Assembly (NCBI GenBank): GCA_945860915.1
Contig: CAMARR010000001.1
Span: 1 to 64,000, forward strand
Reading direction: 5' to 3'
DNA from: Candidatus Kuenenia stuttgartensis
Lineage (GTDB): Bacteria > Planctomycetota > GCA-002687715 > CAIWVZ01
DNA: 64,000 bases
Under the pieces are notes generated by a model, which did no database searches, was not told where the DNA came from, and was given only the letters and a program-made list of their open reading frames with translations. A program made the translations under genes and the position numbers. Below, in pieces: positions 28,774 through 37,754 of this stretch (position 1 is its first letter; each line of letters begins with the position of its first letter).

Positions 28774-29437
28774 CACGGCGCTCGTGGTCGAGGGTGTTAC
28801 CAAGGCATGGAGGTCGCCCTCCGGTACTGACCGGCGGGTTCTTGACCATGTTGGATTCGTTGTGGAACGCGGTAGTTCCATGTGCGTCACCGGCGGATCC
28901 GGCTCGGGTAAGACGACGCTTCTGCACATCCTTGCGGGGTTGGTTAACCCTGACGCGGGTTCTGTGATCTTGGGTGGACAGTCATTGTTCACGCTTGGTG
29001 AAGCTGCGCGCGACCGATTTCGGGCGCGGCACATCGGCTACATGTTTCAAGTGTTCAATTTGGTAGGCATGCTCAGCGCGATGGAGAACGTCGCACTTCC
29101 TTTAGTGTTCGCCGGGGAAAGTGCAAGTTCCGCGCAAACGAGGGCGGGGGCGCTTCTTGAGCGACTCGGTCTGTCTGGTAAGTCAGACCATCGCCCGCAG
29201 GCCCTTTCGGTTGGAGAGCAACAACGGGTAGCGCTTGCCCGTGCTGTAGTGGCTGAACCATGGCTACTGCTTGCAGATGAACCGACAGCAAGTCTTGATC
29301 CCGCGAACGCAGAAATGGCGTTGGAACTACTTGCCTCGGAGGCCTCGCGGACGGGTGCCTCGACGGTCATTGTGACGCATGATCCGGCAGTGCGTGCGCG
29401 CTTTGCCTTGCAGCTTACCGTCGGAGGTGGGACTTGA
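28763..29437 (+). CDS. ABC transporter ATPase (LolD/MacB type)
   Basis: CVTGGSGSGKTTLLHILAGLVNPDAG, QALSVGEQQRVALARAVVAEPWLLLADEPTASLDP. Confidence 0.9.
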   Translation: MSSDTALVVEGVTKAWRSPSGTDRRVLDHVGFVVERGSSMCVTGGSGSGKTTLLHILAGLVNPDAGSVILGGQSLFTLGEAARDRFRARHIGYMFQVFNLVGMLSAMENVALPLVFAGESASSAQTRAGALLERLGLSGKSDHRPQALSVGEQQRVALARAVVAEPWLLLADEPTASLDPANAEMALELLASEASRTGASTVIVTHDPAVRARFALQLTVGGGT

Positions 29438-30795
29438 ATCTCCTTTCGTTGATCCTACGTTCGCTTTCTTCACGCAAGACCAGCACGTTGTTGACTGCGT
29501 TGGGGGCCGCGCTGGGCGTGGCCCTCGTATCTGCCGTCGTGGTGCTCGGACATGAAGTCGAATCCTCGTACCGGAATTCCGGTTCGGGTTTTCCGATGAT
29601 CGTCGGACCCAAAGGTTCGCCGATGCAGCTTGTCTTGAACACCGTGTACCACCTCGACAAGAGCCCTGGATTGATGCCCTATCGCGCCTACGAAGAGCTT
29701 CGCGACGCGAGGTGGGTCCGACTGGCGGTTCCGTATGCGGTTGGAGATTCATTCCGAGGATTTCGTGTAGTCGGCACCACTGACTCAATCTTTACTGAGC
29801 GTTTCACGCCACTGCCTAAACAGCCTCTAGTCATTGCGCAGGGGCGAGCGTTTAAACACGATTCGAAGTTTCTCAATCATTTGATTGACGACTTGCGTGG
29901 CAAGGCGGTTGCGGCCTCACGGCCATCGTCGGAGTCGAGCGGCCATCACCATCACGACCATAGCCATGAGATCATTGCAGAGGCCGTGGTTGGTGCAACG
30001 GTCGCGCGCGAGCTCGGACTAAAAATTGGTGACAAGATTGAACCGACCCATGGAGTTGAAGGCGGCAAGGACCACAAACATGAGCATCTGTGGACATTGA
30101 CCGGCATCCTTGCTCCGACGAGCACAGCGATCGACCGGCTGGTCTTCATCAGCCTTGAGTCTTTCTTTGGTATTGAAGACCACCAACAGGGAGCCCTTCT
30201 ACCCGATTCTGGCGATGTGGGACTTTCTGCGGCCATCGTCTATCCCGCAGCGGCGACGCAGCGCGCCATTATGCTTCCTCGACTCAACAAGCGGTCGGAT
30301 ATCCAGGCGGTTAGCCCTTCGGAGGTCATTAGAGGACTTCTCGACATTGTAGGAAACGTAGACAAGGTTCTCCTGCTCGAGGCAGTCCTTGCGGTGATTG
30401 TCGCCGTTCTCGGGACCGCGGTCGCCATCTACAATCTGATGAACGAGAGGCTGCGCGAGATTGCAATTCTCCGCGCGGTCGGAGCACGACGTTTTCAGGT
30501 CTTGCTGCTCGTCGTCGGCGAGTCGGTCTTTGTTGCGAGTCTTGGGGCGATCGCAGGATTGGCTGCTGGGCGTGGTCTCATCGCAGCAGTTTCAGACCGG
30601 GTTGCCGCGACAGCCGGATTTGTTCCTGATCCCCTCGCGTATGTGCCGGTATCTCTCGGCGATTCGGTCCCGGCCGTACCATTCGAGGTCATCACGCTCG
30701 TTGCGGTCGTGGTCGTTTCAGCCATTGCCGGGCTTTTGCCTGCGGCAAAGGCCTATAGTGCGGACGTGGCTCGACACCTTGCGCCACCAACTTGA
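29434..30795 (+). CDS. FtsX/MacB-like ABC permease with His-rich periplasmic segment
   Basis: ILRSLSSRKTSTLLTALGAALGVALVSAVVVLG...; GHHHHDHSHE and GGKDHKHEH in the large loop; NLMNERLREIAILRAVGARRFQVLLLV. Confidence 0.85.
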   Translation: MNLLSLILRSLSSRKTSTLLTALGAALGVALVSAVVVLGHEVESSYRNSGSGFPMIVGPKGSPMQLVLNTVYHLDKSPGLMPYRAYEELRDARWVRLAVPYAVGDSFRGFRVVGTTDSIFTERFTPLPKQPLVIAQGRAFKHDSKFLNHLIDDLRGKAVAASRPSSESSGHHHHDHSHEIIAEAVVGATVARELGLKIGDKIEPTHGVEGGKDHKHEHLWTLTGILAPTSTAIDRLVFISLESFFGIEDHQQGALLPDSGDVGLSAAIVYPAAATQRAIMLPRLNKRSDIQAVSPSEVIRGLLDIVGNVDKVLLLEAVLAVIVAVLGTAVAIYNLMNERLREIAILRAVGARRFQVLLLVVGESVFVASLGAIAGLAAGRGLIAAVSDRVAATAGFVPDPLAYVPVSLGDSVPAVPFEVITLVAVVVVSAIAGLLPAAKAYSADVARHLAPPT

Positions 30796-30805
30796 TCGGA
30801 CAGCT

Positions 30806-31711
30806 ATGCCCTATCTGACACTCGTAGTTCTGGCGTTCTTGACGGGCGGTCTGGTCGCTCAGGCTCCGGACTCGCGTCCGACAACACCAGTTCCGGCGCC
30901 TGTCGCAGATTCACGCCCCGCGCCGGCGTCACGACCGCTTCCCACGGATGTTCCGGAGGGATCGCAAGATCCTTTGGTCGATGGGATGCGCTCTATTGTC
31001 GGCGAGATGATTCTGAGAGGATTAAAGACCGAGGACGTTGACTTCGTCGGTGATCGCATCCGCGTCGTGTTGGAAAAAGCTAATGTGGGTGATGATGGTC
31101 GCCGTCGTGTCGAAGCTACATCGCTCGCGCGACAGTTGATGGAAATTCAGAAGGACTATCGGCCGAAGAACGAGCCGGTGCGTGAGCGTCCTCGTGATGC
31201 TGCCGAGGAGTCTCGAATTAGGACGGTCGCTGAGTTTCTCGCCCGCGACCTCTATCGTCGCCTTCCGGTCGCTGGAACTCCAGGTGCCGGAGGTCTACAT
31301 ACGGGTAGCTCAATTCGGGCGTCAGTCGAGGTAAAAGCCCCGCCTGGTTATGAGGCGGTGACGTGGAAGCTTCTTGGTGGATTCGAATACACAGAGGGCA
31401 TGAAACTCCCTGAGAATGTGAAGTCGCTTCATGGCAAGAAAGTTGCAATCGCAGGCTACATGATGGCGTTGGATGAGGTCGAGAACATCCATGAATTCCT
31501 TCTCGTCGAGTCGCTCTGGTCGTGCTGCTTTGGCCAGCCACCGTCTGTGAATCAAGTGCTTGTCATACGCATTGAAGGCAAAAAGGGAATCGAATACACG
31601 TCGGGCCCTATTCTCGTCATTGGAGCGCTCGAAGTCGGTGAGAAGATCGAAGATGGGTTCGTATCGAGTGTTTACCGACTTAAGGCCGACAAGGTCATGC
31701 CGGCCGAATGA
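30806..31711 (+). CDS. Secreted DUF3299-like protein
   Basis: Signal peptide; VTWKLLGGFEYTEGMKLPENVKSLHGKKVAIAGYMMALDEVENIHEFLLVESLWSCCFGQPPSVNQVLVI matches the DUF3299 consensus I recall (LPxxVxxLxGKxVxIxGFM...FLLVxxxxxCCFGxPP). Confidence 0.65.
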   Translation: MPYLTLVVLAFLTGGLVAQAPDSRPTTPVPAPVADSRPAPASRPLPTDVPEGSQDPLVDGMRSIVGEMILRGLKTEDVDFVGDRIRVVLEKANVGDDGRRRVEATSLARQLMEIQKDYRPKNEPVRERPRDAAEESRIRTVAEFLARDLYRRLPVAGTPGAGGLHTGSSIRASVEVKAPPGYEAVTWKLLGGFEYTEGMKLPENVKSLHGKKVAIAGYMMALDEVENIHEFLLVESLWSCCFGQPPSVNQVLVIRIEGKKGIEYTSGPILVIGALEVGEKIEDGFVSSVYRLKADKVMPAE

Positions 31712-32940
31712 GAACGTGCTTCGTTGTTTCGTTGATGGTCCATCTCGTGCTGGCTCAATCTGAGTCGATGCCGACTCGGTCTCCGATTCCGGATTCAGGG
31801 CTAACGAGCCGTCCACAAGTGTCAGATGGATTGATCGACAAGGCGAATTCGGCCAATCCCTATATAAGCGTCCGCGCGACGGAGGCGTTGGCTCGTTACG
31901 GAAACGAGGCAATCCCAGCGCTTAATCGCTTCATCGAACGTCGGTCCGTGCATGCACTGAGCCCACAGGTGGTGACGTGGCTCGGGACTCTAAGTGATCC
32001 AAGAGCCCGCGAGATTCTCGTACGAGTCTTGAGGGATCCGGACTTTCCATGGAGACCTTTCGCTGCCAAGGCACTTCAAAGACCCCGGAATCATGGGGAG
32101 GTGATTACGTGGCTTCCGTGGCTCGACGATGCTCTACCAGCCGTCAGGGAAGCTGTCATTGTCGGATTGGGGGAGGCGGCGTATTCCATGGAGGGGCCTT
32201 TGCGGGCTGCGATGCTCGACGATTTGGCGAAGAAGCTCACGGATAAGGCATTTGAGCCTCGACTCGCAGCGGCTGAGGCGCTCGTGCGGGCAAATGACCC
32301 TCGCGGTGTGGGTACGTTATTCACCGCTCTGTCATGCACGCGTAGGTGGTTCGATGTGGATTATGGCGAACTCGCGCGTCGACGAGCGTTCACGGGATTG
32401 GGCGACTTTGGCGTTGGGACAGGCTTTGATCCTGCATCTCCACCTTTGCTAATGCAGCGTGCCCGTGATGCGATTTCCTTGCGTCTGAAGGCCCGATGGA
32501 ATGAAGGTTGGGCGGAAGCGCCGCCTTCAGTTGGCGAACCCACGCAGATCCTCTATGGGCTTGAGGTGCGTTCCTGTCGGAGGGGTGATGCATTCGTTCG
32601 CATTACCTCGGACGGGACTCTCGTGCTCGGCAATTACGACCTCGAGACGGTCAAGCTTGAGCCGAACGTGTTCGAGCAGATCCGCAGGGACCTTGAGTCG
32701 CTCCGAGTGACGCCCGATAGTCCCTACTTCGGACTGGGTGGATGTGACTTCGAACGTCACTACTTACCGGATGAAGGCGGGTTACGTCGGTTCACCGTCG
32801 GGCTGCTAGGCCGTCCGAGAGGCGCCATGGGCATCGTTGAGACGCTCGCAAAGGCAATCGAGGCGTCGCGCGGCGAAGCCGAGGCCCATGCGTTTCGCGA
32901 TCGAGTCGACCCTTTTGGACCCGATTCCGACGGCGGATAA
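31708..32940 (+). CDS. HEAT-repeat-like protein with signal peptide
   Basis: VRATEALARYGNEAIPALNRFIE, DPRAREILVRVLRDPDFPWRPFAAKAL, EPRLAAAEALVRANDPRGVGTLFTAL. Confidence 0.6.
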   Translation: MRTCFVVSLMVHLVLAQSESMPTRSPIPDSGLTSRPQVSDGLIDKANSANPYISVRATEALARYGNEAIPALNRFIERRSVHALSPQVVTWLGTLSDPRAREILVRVLRDPDFPWRPFAAKALQRPRNHGEVITWLPWLDDALPAVREAVIVGLGEAAYSMEGPLRAAMLDDLAKKLTDKAFEPRLAAAEALVRANDPRGVGTLFTALSCTRRWFDVDYGELARRRAFTGLGDFGVGTGFDPASPPLLMQRARDAISLRLKARWNEGWAEAPPSVGEPTQILYGLEVRSCRRGDAFVRITSDGTLVLGNYDLETVKLEPNVFEQIRRDLESLRVTPDSPYFGLGGCDFERHYLPDEGGLRRFTVGLLGRPRGAMGIVETLAKAIEASRGEAEAHAFRDRVDPFGPDSDGG

Positions 32941-33059
32941 GAGATTTACGCGATTTTTTTCTACGAATTCGCGTTGGAACTTCATGACAGTCGATGGGTA
33001 GATTACGGTAGGATGAGAGTGGTTCTCGCCAAGCATCACGGCGGAAACTTGAAAGCACC

Positions 33060-34382
33060 ATGAAGGTCACACTTATACACTGGTCACGCGGCGATCGTGA
33101 GTTCCACCCTGGCGTGGCAGCGCTATCGGCCATTTTGAAGCGCCACGGCCATGAAGTGAAGGTCATCGTCGACGACAACACGATGACTCCTGAGTCCTAT
33201 AAGGCTCACATCGACGACTGGAAGCCCGATCTGTTCGGGTTCTCCTGTATGTCATTCCAGTGGGCACCGGTGAACGACCGGGCGCACTGGGTCAAGGCAG
33301 CGAACGGCAACGTGCCCGTGATCGTGGGTGGTTACCACCCGACGGCGCTTCCTGAGATGGTTCTCAAGCACCCATGTGTCGATTTCGTTTGTCAGGGCGA
33401 AGGCGACTTGGCGTTGGTCGAGCTGTGTGATCGCATGCAGTCCGGCGGCGACCTCAAGACTATTCAGAACATCTGGTACAAGGAGCGCGCGGCGACAGGC
33501 GATGTCTTCCATCGCAATGCCCTGCGCCCACTCATCGACGATCTCGACACGCTGCCCGACTGGGATCGCGAGGCCTTCGACATGGATCGCCTCCTGCAGG
33601 ACGTCGGCAAGCTCGCCCTCGTTTGGGGCAATGAGATCATGCCAGTGTATGCGGGCCGCGGTTGTCCCTACGCATGCACGTTCTGTGCGAACTCGTCATG
33701 GCTCATGATGTATCGAGGCAAGGGCCGTTTCACGCGCAAGCGTTCCGTGCCGAACGTCATCGATGAGTTGAAGCGGCTGAAGGATCGATATCGGGTCAAG
33801 CGATTCGAATTCTGGGATGAGATGTTCTGTCTCGGAACCGGTTGGCTTGAAGAGTTCTGCAGACTTTACGCCGAGCAGATCGGCTTGCCGTGGACCGCCT
33901 TCGTTCGTGCGGAGACTTGCACTATCTCCAACCTTCGAATGATGAAGTCGGCCAATTGCCAGATTTTGGCCATGGGCGTCGAAGCGGGCAACGAAGAGTA
34001 CCGTCGCCAGCATCTCAAGAAGCGCACCACGGACCGGATCATCATCGAGGCGTTCGATAACTGCCGCGAGGTAGGTATTGAGACCGTGGCTTCGAACATC
34101 ATCGGACTTCCGTACGAGACGCCGGATTTGGTTAGAGACACGATTGCCCTCAATCGCCGTCTCGATCCGCACGCGTTGTACTTCTTTCACTTCACGCCGC
34201 TTCCGGGAACGGAACTTTACGACGTGTGTGCCAAAGAGGGTTACCTCGCAGAGAACCAAGACTTCTGGTACGAGTCCGCAGACACGATGATTCACCAACC
34301 ATCGATGTCCGAGGACGATCTTGATCGCGTGTGGCGCGAATTCCGCGAGCTACAACGCGAAATCGAGAAAAAGTACGAGTGA
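33060..34382 (+). CDS. B12-binding-domain radical SAM protein
   Basis: GRGCPYACTFCANSSW (CxxxCxxC); N-terminal VTLIHWSRGDREFHPGVAALSAILKRHGHEVKVIVDD...VPVIVGGYHPTALPE; NIIGLPYETPDLVRDTIALNRRLDPHALYFFHFTPLPGTELYD. Confidence 0.9.
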   Translation: MKVTLIHWSRGDREFHPGVAALSAILKRHGHEVKVIVDDNTMTPESYKAHIDDWKPDLFGFSCMSFQWAPVNDRAHWVKAANGNVPVIVGGYHPTALPEMVLKHPCVDFVCQGEGDLALVELCDRMQSGGDLKTIQNIWYKERAATGDVFHRNALRPLIDDLDTLPDWDREAFDMDRLLQDVGKLALVWGNEIMPVYAGRGCPYACTFCANSSWLMMYRGKGRFTRKRSVPNVIDELKRLKDRYRVKRFEFWDEMFCLGTGWLEEFCRLYAEQIGLPWTAFVRAETCTISNLRMMKSANCQILAMGVEAGNEEYRRQHLKKRTTDRIIIEAFDNCREVGIETVASNIIGLPYETPDLVRDTIALNRRLDPHALYFFHFTPLPGTELYDVCAKEGYLAENQDFWYESADTMIHQPSMSEDDLDRVWREFRELQREIEKKYE

Positions 34383-34389
34383 CGTCGAG

Positions 34390-35331
34390 GTGACTGAACT
34401 GATTGCGGTAGCTAGGCCGACCCTTTCGGTCGCCATTCTGTCTTGGAACACCGAGGCACTCCTTGCGGAGTGCCTCGAGTCTGTTTGGGTCGCATGCGAA
34501 GGGATCTCATCCGAGACCGTGGTCGTTGACAATGCATCCTCCGATGGTTCCGTTGCGATGGTTGAATCGCGTTTCCCTTGGGTGAAGCTCGTCAAGAATC
34601 GAACGAACGACGGCTACGCCATCGGAGTGAATCATCTTCTTTCGCATTGTCGCGGGGAGTACATCCTGCTTCTTGGGTCAGACACTCGCCCAGAGCGCAA
34701 TTCACTGAAGACACTCCTAGAGTTCGCAAGATCAAAGGGGGAAGCGCTCGGAGCCGTCGCGCCACGACTCGTAAATCCGGACGGCACGATTCAGCGCGCG
34801 TGCATGAGGTGGCCCACCATGAAGACGCTTCTCTGGTGGGATACTCCTCTTGGCACGCGTTGGCCAAAGTCGAGTGAACTCGTGAGGTACCAGTACCTCG
34901 ATTGGGACCACCACGGGACGCGCGAAGTGGATCAACCTCCCGGCACGTGCTTACTCGTTCCAGCGGTCGTCGTCGCGCGCATCGGATCGATGGACCCGTC
35001 GCTATGGCTGTTCTTCAATGATGTGGACTGGTGTCTGCGAATGAAGCAGGCCGGATTTTCCCGTTGGTACTGCGAGGAGGCCGAAGTTCTGCACCATCAG
35101 GGGGCATCGACCAAGAAGTATGCCGACTTCGGCCCCGAATGGCATCGCAATCGGATTGCGTACTATCGTAAGCACTTCGGAAGAACTGGTAAGTTTCTCG
35201 CGAAGCTCGTGCTGCTTTTCGTCGCAATTCGTCAAGTATTCAGGGTTAGACGAGATATTGGCTCATGGAAGGCCACGCGACCTCACGTGCGTCAGATTAC
35301 AAAGACCGCCGTCCAGATCCTTCGACGCTAG
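34390..35331 (+). CDS. Glycosyltransferase family 2 (rhamnosyltransferase-like), GTG start
   Basis: LSVAILSWNTEALLAECLESVWV...ETVVVDNASSDGSVAMVESRFPWVKLVKNRTNDGYAIGVNHLLSHCRGEYILLLGSDTRP. Confidence 0.88.
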   Translation: MTELIAVARPTLSVAILSWNTEALLAECLESVWVACEGISSETVVVDNASSDGSVAMVESRFPWVKLVKNRTNDGYAIGVNHLLSHCRGEYILLLGSDTRPERNSLKTLLEFARSKGEALGAVAPRLVNPDGTIQRACMRWPTMKTLLWWDTPLGTRWPKSSELVRYQYLDWDHHGTREVDQPPGTCLLVPAVVVARIGSMDPSLWLFFNDVDWCLRMKQAGFSRWYCEEAEVLHHQGASTKKYADFGPEWHRNRIAYYRKHFGRTGKFLAKLVLLFVAIRQVFRVRRDIGSWKATRPHVRQITKTAVQILRR

Positions 35332-36515
35332 TTGCGCCGTGGCTGCGGTGAGACCAAAGGGAAGCCCATCACAGTGTCGCCAATCGGATCGCAATCGGGG
35401 ATGGGAAGCATCCTAGAGTCTGTGATGACCGCGCGCCTTGTTCCGCGACGCCGCAAAGATTCGGCGAGCTTCCCCCGAGTCTCCGGTGCGATGGTCAGGC
35501 AGTGCTGACGCGTGACATGACCGGCCCGTGCATAGATGCGCCAAGCATCATTGCCTTCGCCGATGACCAACGCGTCTCCCGGAAGCATAGCGGTGACGAT
35601 TTGATCAAGCTTCGTGCGCGGGTCGTCTGGGGTCGGAACGATGGACGGAACAACGAGGCAGGAGATTGCGATCGAAAGTGTGAAACAGCACTTCTGGACA
35701 AGCGTCAGCGATGTGATCCACCGATTTGCCAAGATCACGAGAAACGGAATGATGATCGCTAGTCGACCGTCACCCAAAACTGCTTGACCGCCCAGCGTAA
35801 TGCCGCCTGGAACTTGGAAATCAAACCCGGGCTGCCCTGCGGGTAATCGGTCTGGATCGATGAAAGCCATGAGCGCGACGGTTACCGAGAAAAGGCCGGC
35901 GGTTAGCTGGCGAGTGCGAATCGCGAGTGTGGGAATGAGAAGTGCTGCGCAGACCGCAGCCACGCATGCGGCCATCGGATCGATCCAGGCGAGAAGCCCC
36001 GCAAACGCGAGACCTACTGCGCTCACCGCGACCCCTCCTTGGCGTTCCGCGAGCGGCCATGCAAGCAGACTTCCAATCGACAGGAAAATTGATTCCTCTG
36101 CGAACGGAACTCCGACGCCCGAAAAGGCGCCCGGCAGGAACATAAGCCCCATGGAAACGGCGGCTGACGTGGTCCCTCGACTGAGGGACCCGTGGGCGAG
36201 AGCGGCCGCGCCGAGCACGAGAGCGAGGGCAATCGAGAGCCGGAGCGAGCGTTCAGTCACCCCGAAGGCAGTGATGGCGGCAGAGGCAAACTTGGCAAAC
36301 GGGGAGGGTGCAATGGTCCACGGCGCAGGTTCGAGTAACCCGAGCCGCTCCATTCCGCCAGTTACCAGCCGGGTTTCGCTCGGAACAAATGGCCGTCCGA
36401 GGTGCCCAAACATGGCTCCAACCAGTAAAATGGCAGCGATGAGACACCAAAAGGTGCACGCCGACGCCGACTTGACGTCGTTTGGTTCCTGTTTCCCCGT
36501 TGCCTCGGCGGTCAT
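35328..36515 (-). CDS. Polytopic membrane protein (GT39-like), opposite strand to its neighbours
   Basis: Multiple TMs; FVPSETRLVTGGMERLGLLEPAPWTIAPSPFAKFASAAITAFGVTERSLRLSIALALV. Confidence 0.55.
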   Translation of the reverse strand: MTAEATGKQEPNDVKSASACTFWCLIAAILLVGAMFGHLGRPFVPSETRLVTGGMERLGLLEPAPWTIAPSPFAKFASAAITAFGVTERSLRLSIALALVLGAAALAHGSLSRGTTSAAVSMGLMFLPGAFSGVGVPFAEESIFLSIGSLLAWPLAERQGGVAVSAVGLAFAGLLAWIDPMAACVAAVCAALLIPTLAIRTRQLTAGLFSVTVALMAFIDPDRLPAGQPGFDFQVPGGITLGGQAVLGDGRLAIIIPFLVILANRWITSLTLVQKCCFTLSIAISCLVVPSIVPTPDDPRTKLDQIVTAMLPGDALVIGEGNDAWRIYARAGHVTRQHCLTIAPETRGKLAESLRRRGTRRAVITDSRMLPIPDCDPIGDTVMGFPLVSPQPRRN

Positions 36516-36536
36516 GGTGGTCGATCATACAGGGAC

Positions 36537-37754
36537 ATGCCCGACTCAACTGCGACTTCTCGAGTAACGCTCATTGCGCAGCGCGACGGTGGGGAAGTTT
36601 CTGCCGAGCTGGCATTCGCGGCCGGCGCGCTTCGTTTGATGGGGCGTGACGTTTCCCCGCTGCTCGTGGACTTCTCGTCGACGGAATCGGCGGTTGCCGA
36701 AGCAGTGGCGTCGGGCCAGGGTGATGTTCTTATCGTGTCGACGCTCGAGGGACGCGAGATGGATCTCCTCCTCGCATCGCGTGCGAGGGCTGCCACCCGC
36801 GGCAAGGTCGTTTTGGCCGGTGATGCGTTGAGTCGCTGTCCGCTGTTTCCTGGCGCATTGGACTCAGGGGTGGCCCAAGCCTCCGCGATTACGACAACAG
36901 CCCTTGCTCCCTTCTTTTCCTCTACTTCGGCGCATCGCAGCGGACCCGAGCGCATAGGTGCCGACTTCACTGCTCTCGGGGGCGCATCTCTGCTTCGTCG
37001 CACGCTCGGGGGGTCGTTCTTTGGCGAGGTCGGAGAGATTCCCATTCTCGCAACTCGACCAGCGCGGGATCGAGTCTCACCTGTCGCCGAGCTAGCACGA
37101 TTCGAAGCACCCTTGAATGTGGAGACCGTGCTTCTACCGGCGCCGGCGCTTTCGACTTTGCGTGACCTCGCAGATGACGGACGTTCTGTCGCATTCTGGG
37201 ATCGTGACCTTCCCGACGCGCTGTGGCCCTTGGTTGAGGCTTGCGGTGCGCGCGAACTTGGAATCTCGGTCAGGCTTGCTCCAGATCGTGCACTTCCTGA
37301 GCGACTTAGTGTTCTGCGCTCCTACGGTGTGACTCGCATCGTGATGGACTGCGACGCCCATTCGGAGCAACGACTTCCCGGATCGATCGGATCGGCCGAG
37401 GACATCGCACGTGCAGCTTCATGCGTTCATGGGCTGAATATGGAAGTTGGCGTGTTCCTCGTCGCAGGACTCCCAGGCGAAACCACACGCATCATGCAGG
37501 CCCGCATCGATTTTCTCCGGGCGGCGCGAATCGACCGTGTGCGTGTGGTCCCGTTTGAACCAACGGGCGGCACGCCGGCATGGCATGCCTGCATTGCGCT
37601 CGGTGTATGGCCACCCATTGGCGAGCTTTGGAACCGTGAGGTTTATCGGCCTATTCGGCAGCCCGAGGCGGCTCGCGACATGTGGACCGAAATCGAATCC
37701 ACAGCGCTCCACTACCTAGCTGAAGTCGACGTGGTGTATCGAGGGAAACGATGA
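36537..37754 (+). CDS. B12-binding/radical-SAM-like protein lacking the CxxxCxxC motif
   Basis: ISVRLAPDRALPERLSVLRSYGVTRIVMDCDAHSEQRLPGSIGSAEDIARAASCVHGLNMEVGVFLVAGLPGETTRIMQARIDFLRAARIDRVRVVPFEPTGGTPAW follows the C-terminal half of radical SAM enzymes; no CxxxCxxC in 405 aa. Confidence 0.55.
   Translation: MPDSTATSRVTLIAQRDGGEVSAELAFAAGALRLMGRDVSPLLVDFSSTESAVAEAVASGQGDVLIVSTLEGREMDLLLASRARAATRGKVVLAGDALSRCPLFPGALDSGVAQASAITTTALAPFFSSTSAHRSGPERIGADFTALGGASLLRRTLGGSFFGEVGEIPILATRPARDRVSPVAELARFEAPLNVETVLLPAPALSTLRDLADDGRSVAFWDRDLPDALWPLVEACGARELGISVRLAPDRALPERLSVLRSYGVTRIVMDCDAHSEQRLPGSIGSAEDIARAASCVHGLNMEVGVFLVAGLPGETTRIMQARIDFLRAARIDRVRVVPFEPTGGTPAWHACIALGVWPPIGELWNREVYRPIRQPEAARDMWTEIESTALHYLAEVDVVYRGKR

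Noticed and set aside
29952-30100. His codon cluster as possible simple repeat or sequencing artefact
   Set aside because: It is in frame inside a conserved FtsX-like permease and fits metal-binding loops, so treated as coding.
32948-32974. acgcga...tcgcgt inverted repeat with T7 tract after the HEAT-like gene
   Set aside because: Only 6-bp stem with a long loop and the T run inside the loop, not after the stem; too weak for a terminator call.
35800-36567. 255-aa plus-strand ORF
   Set aside because: Antisense shadow of the 35328-36515 membrane protein, Pro/Arg/Ser-rich with no motif.
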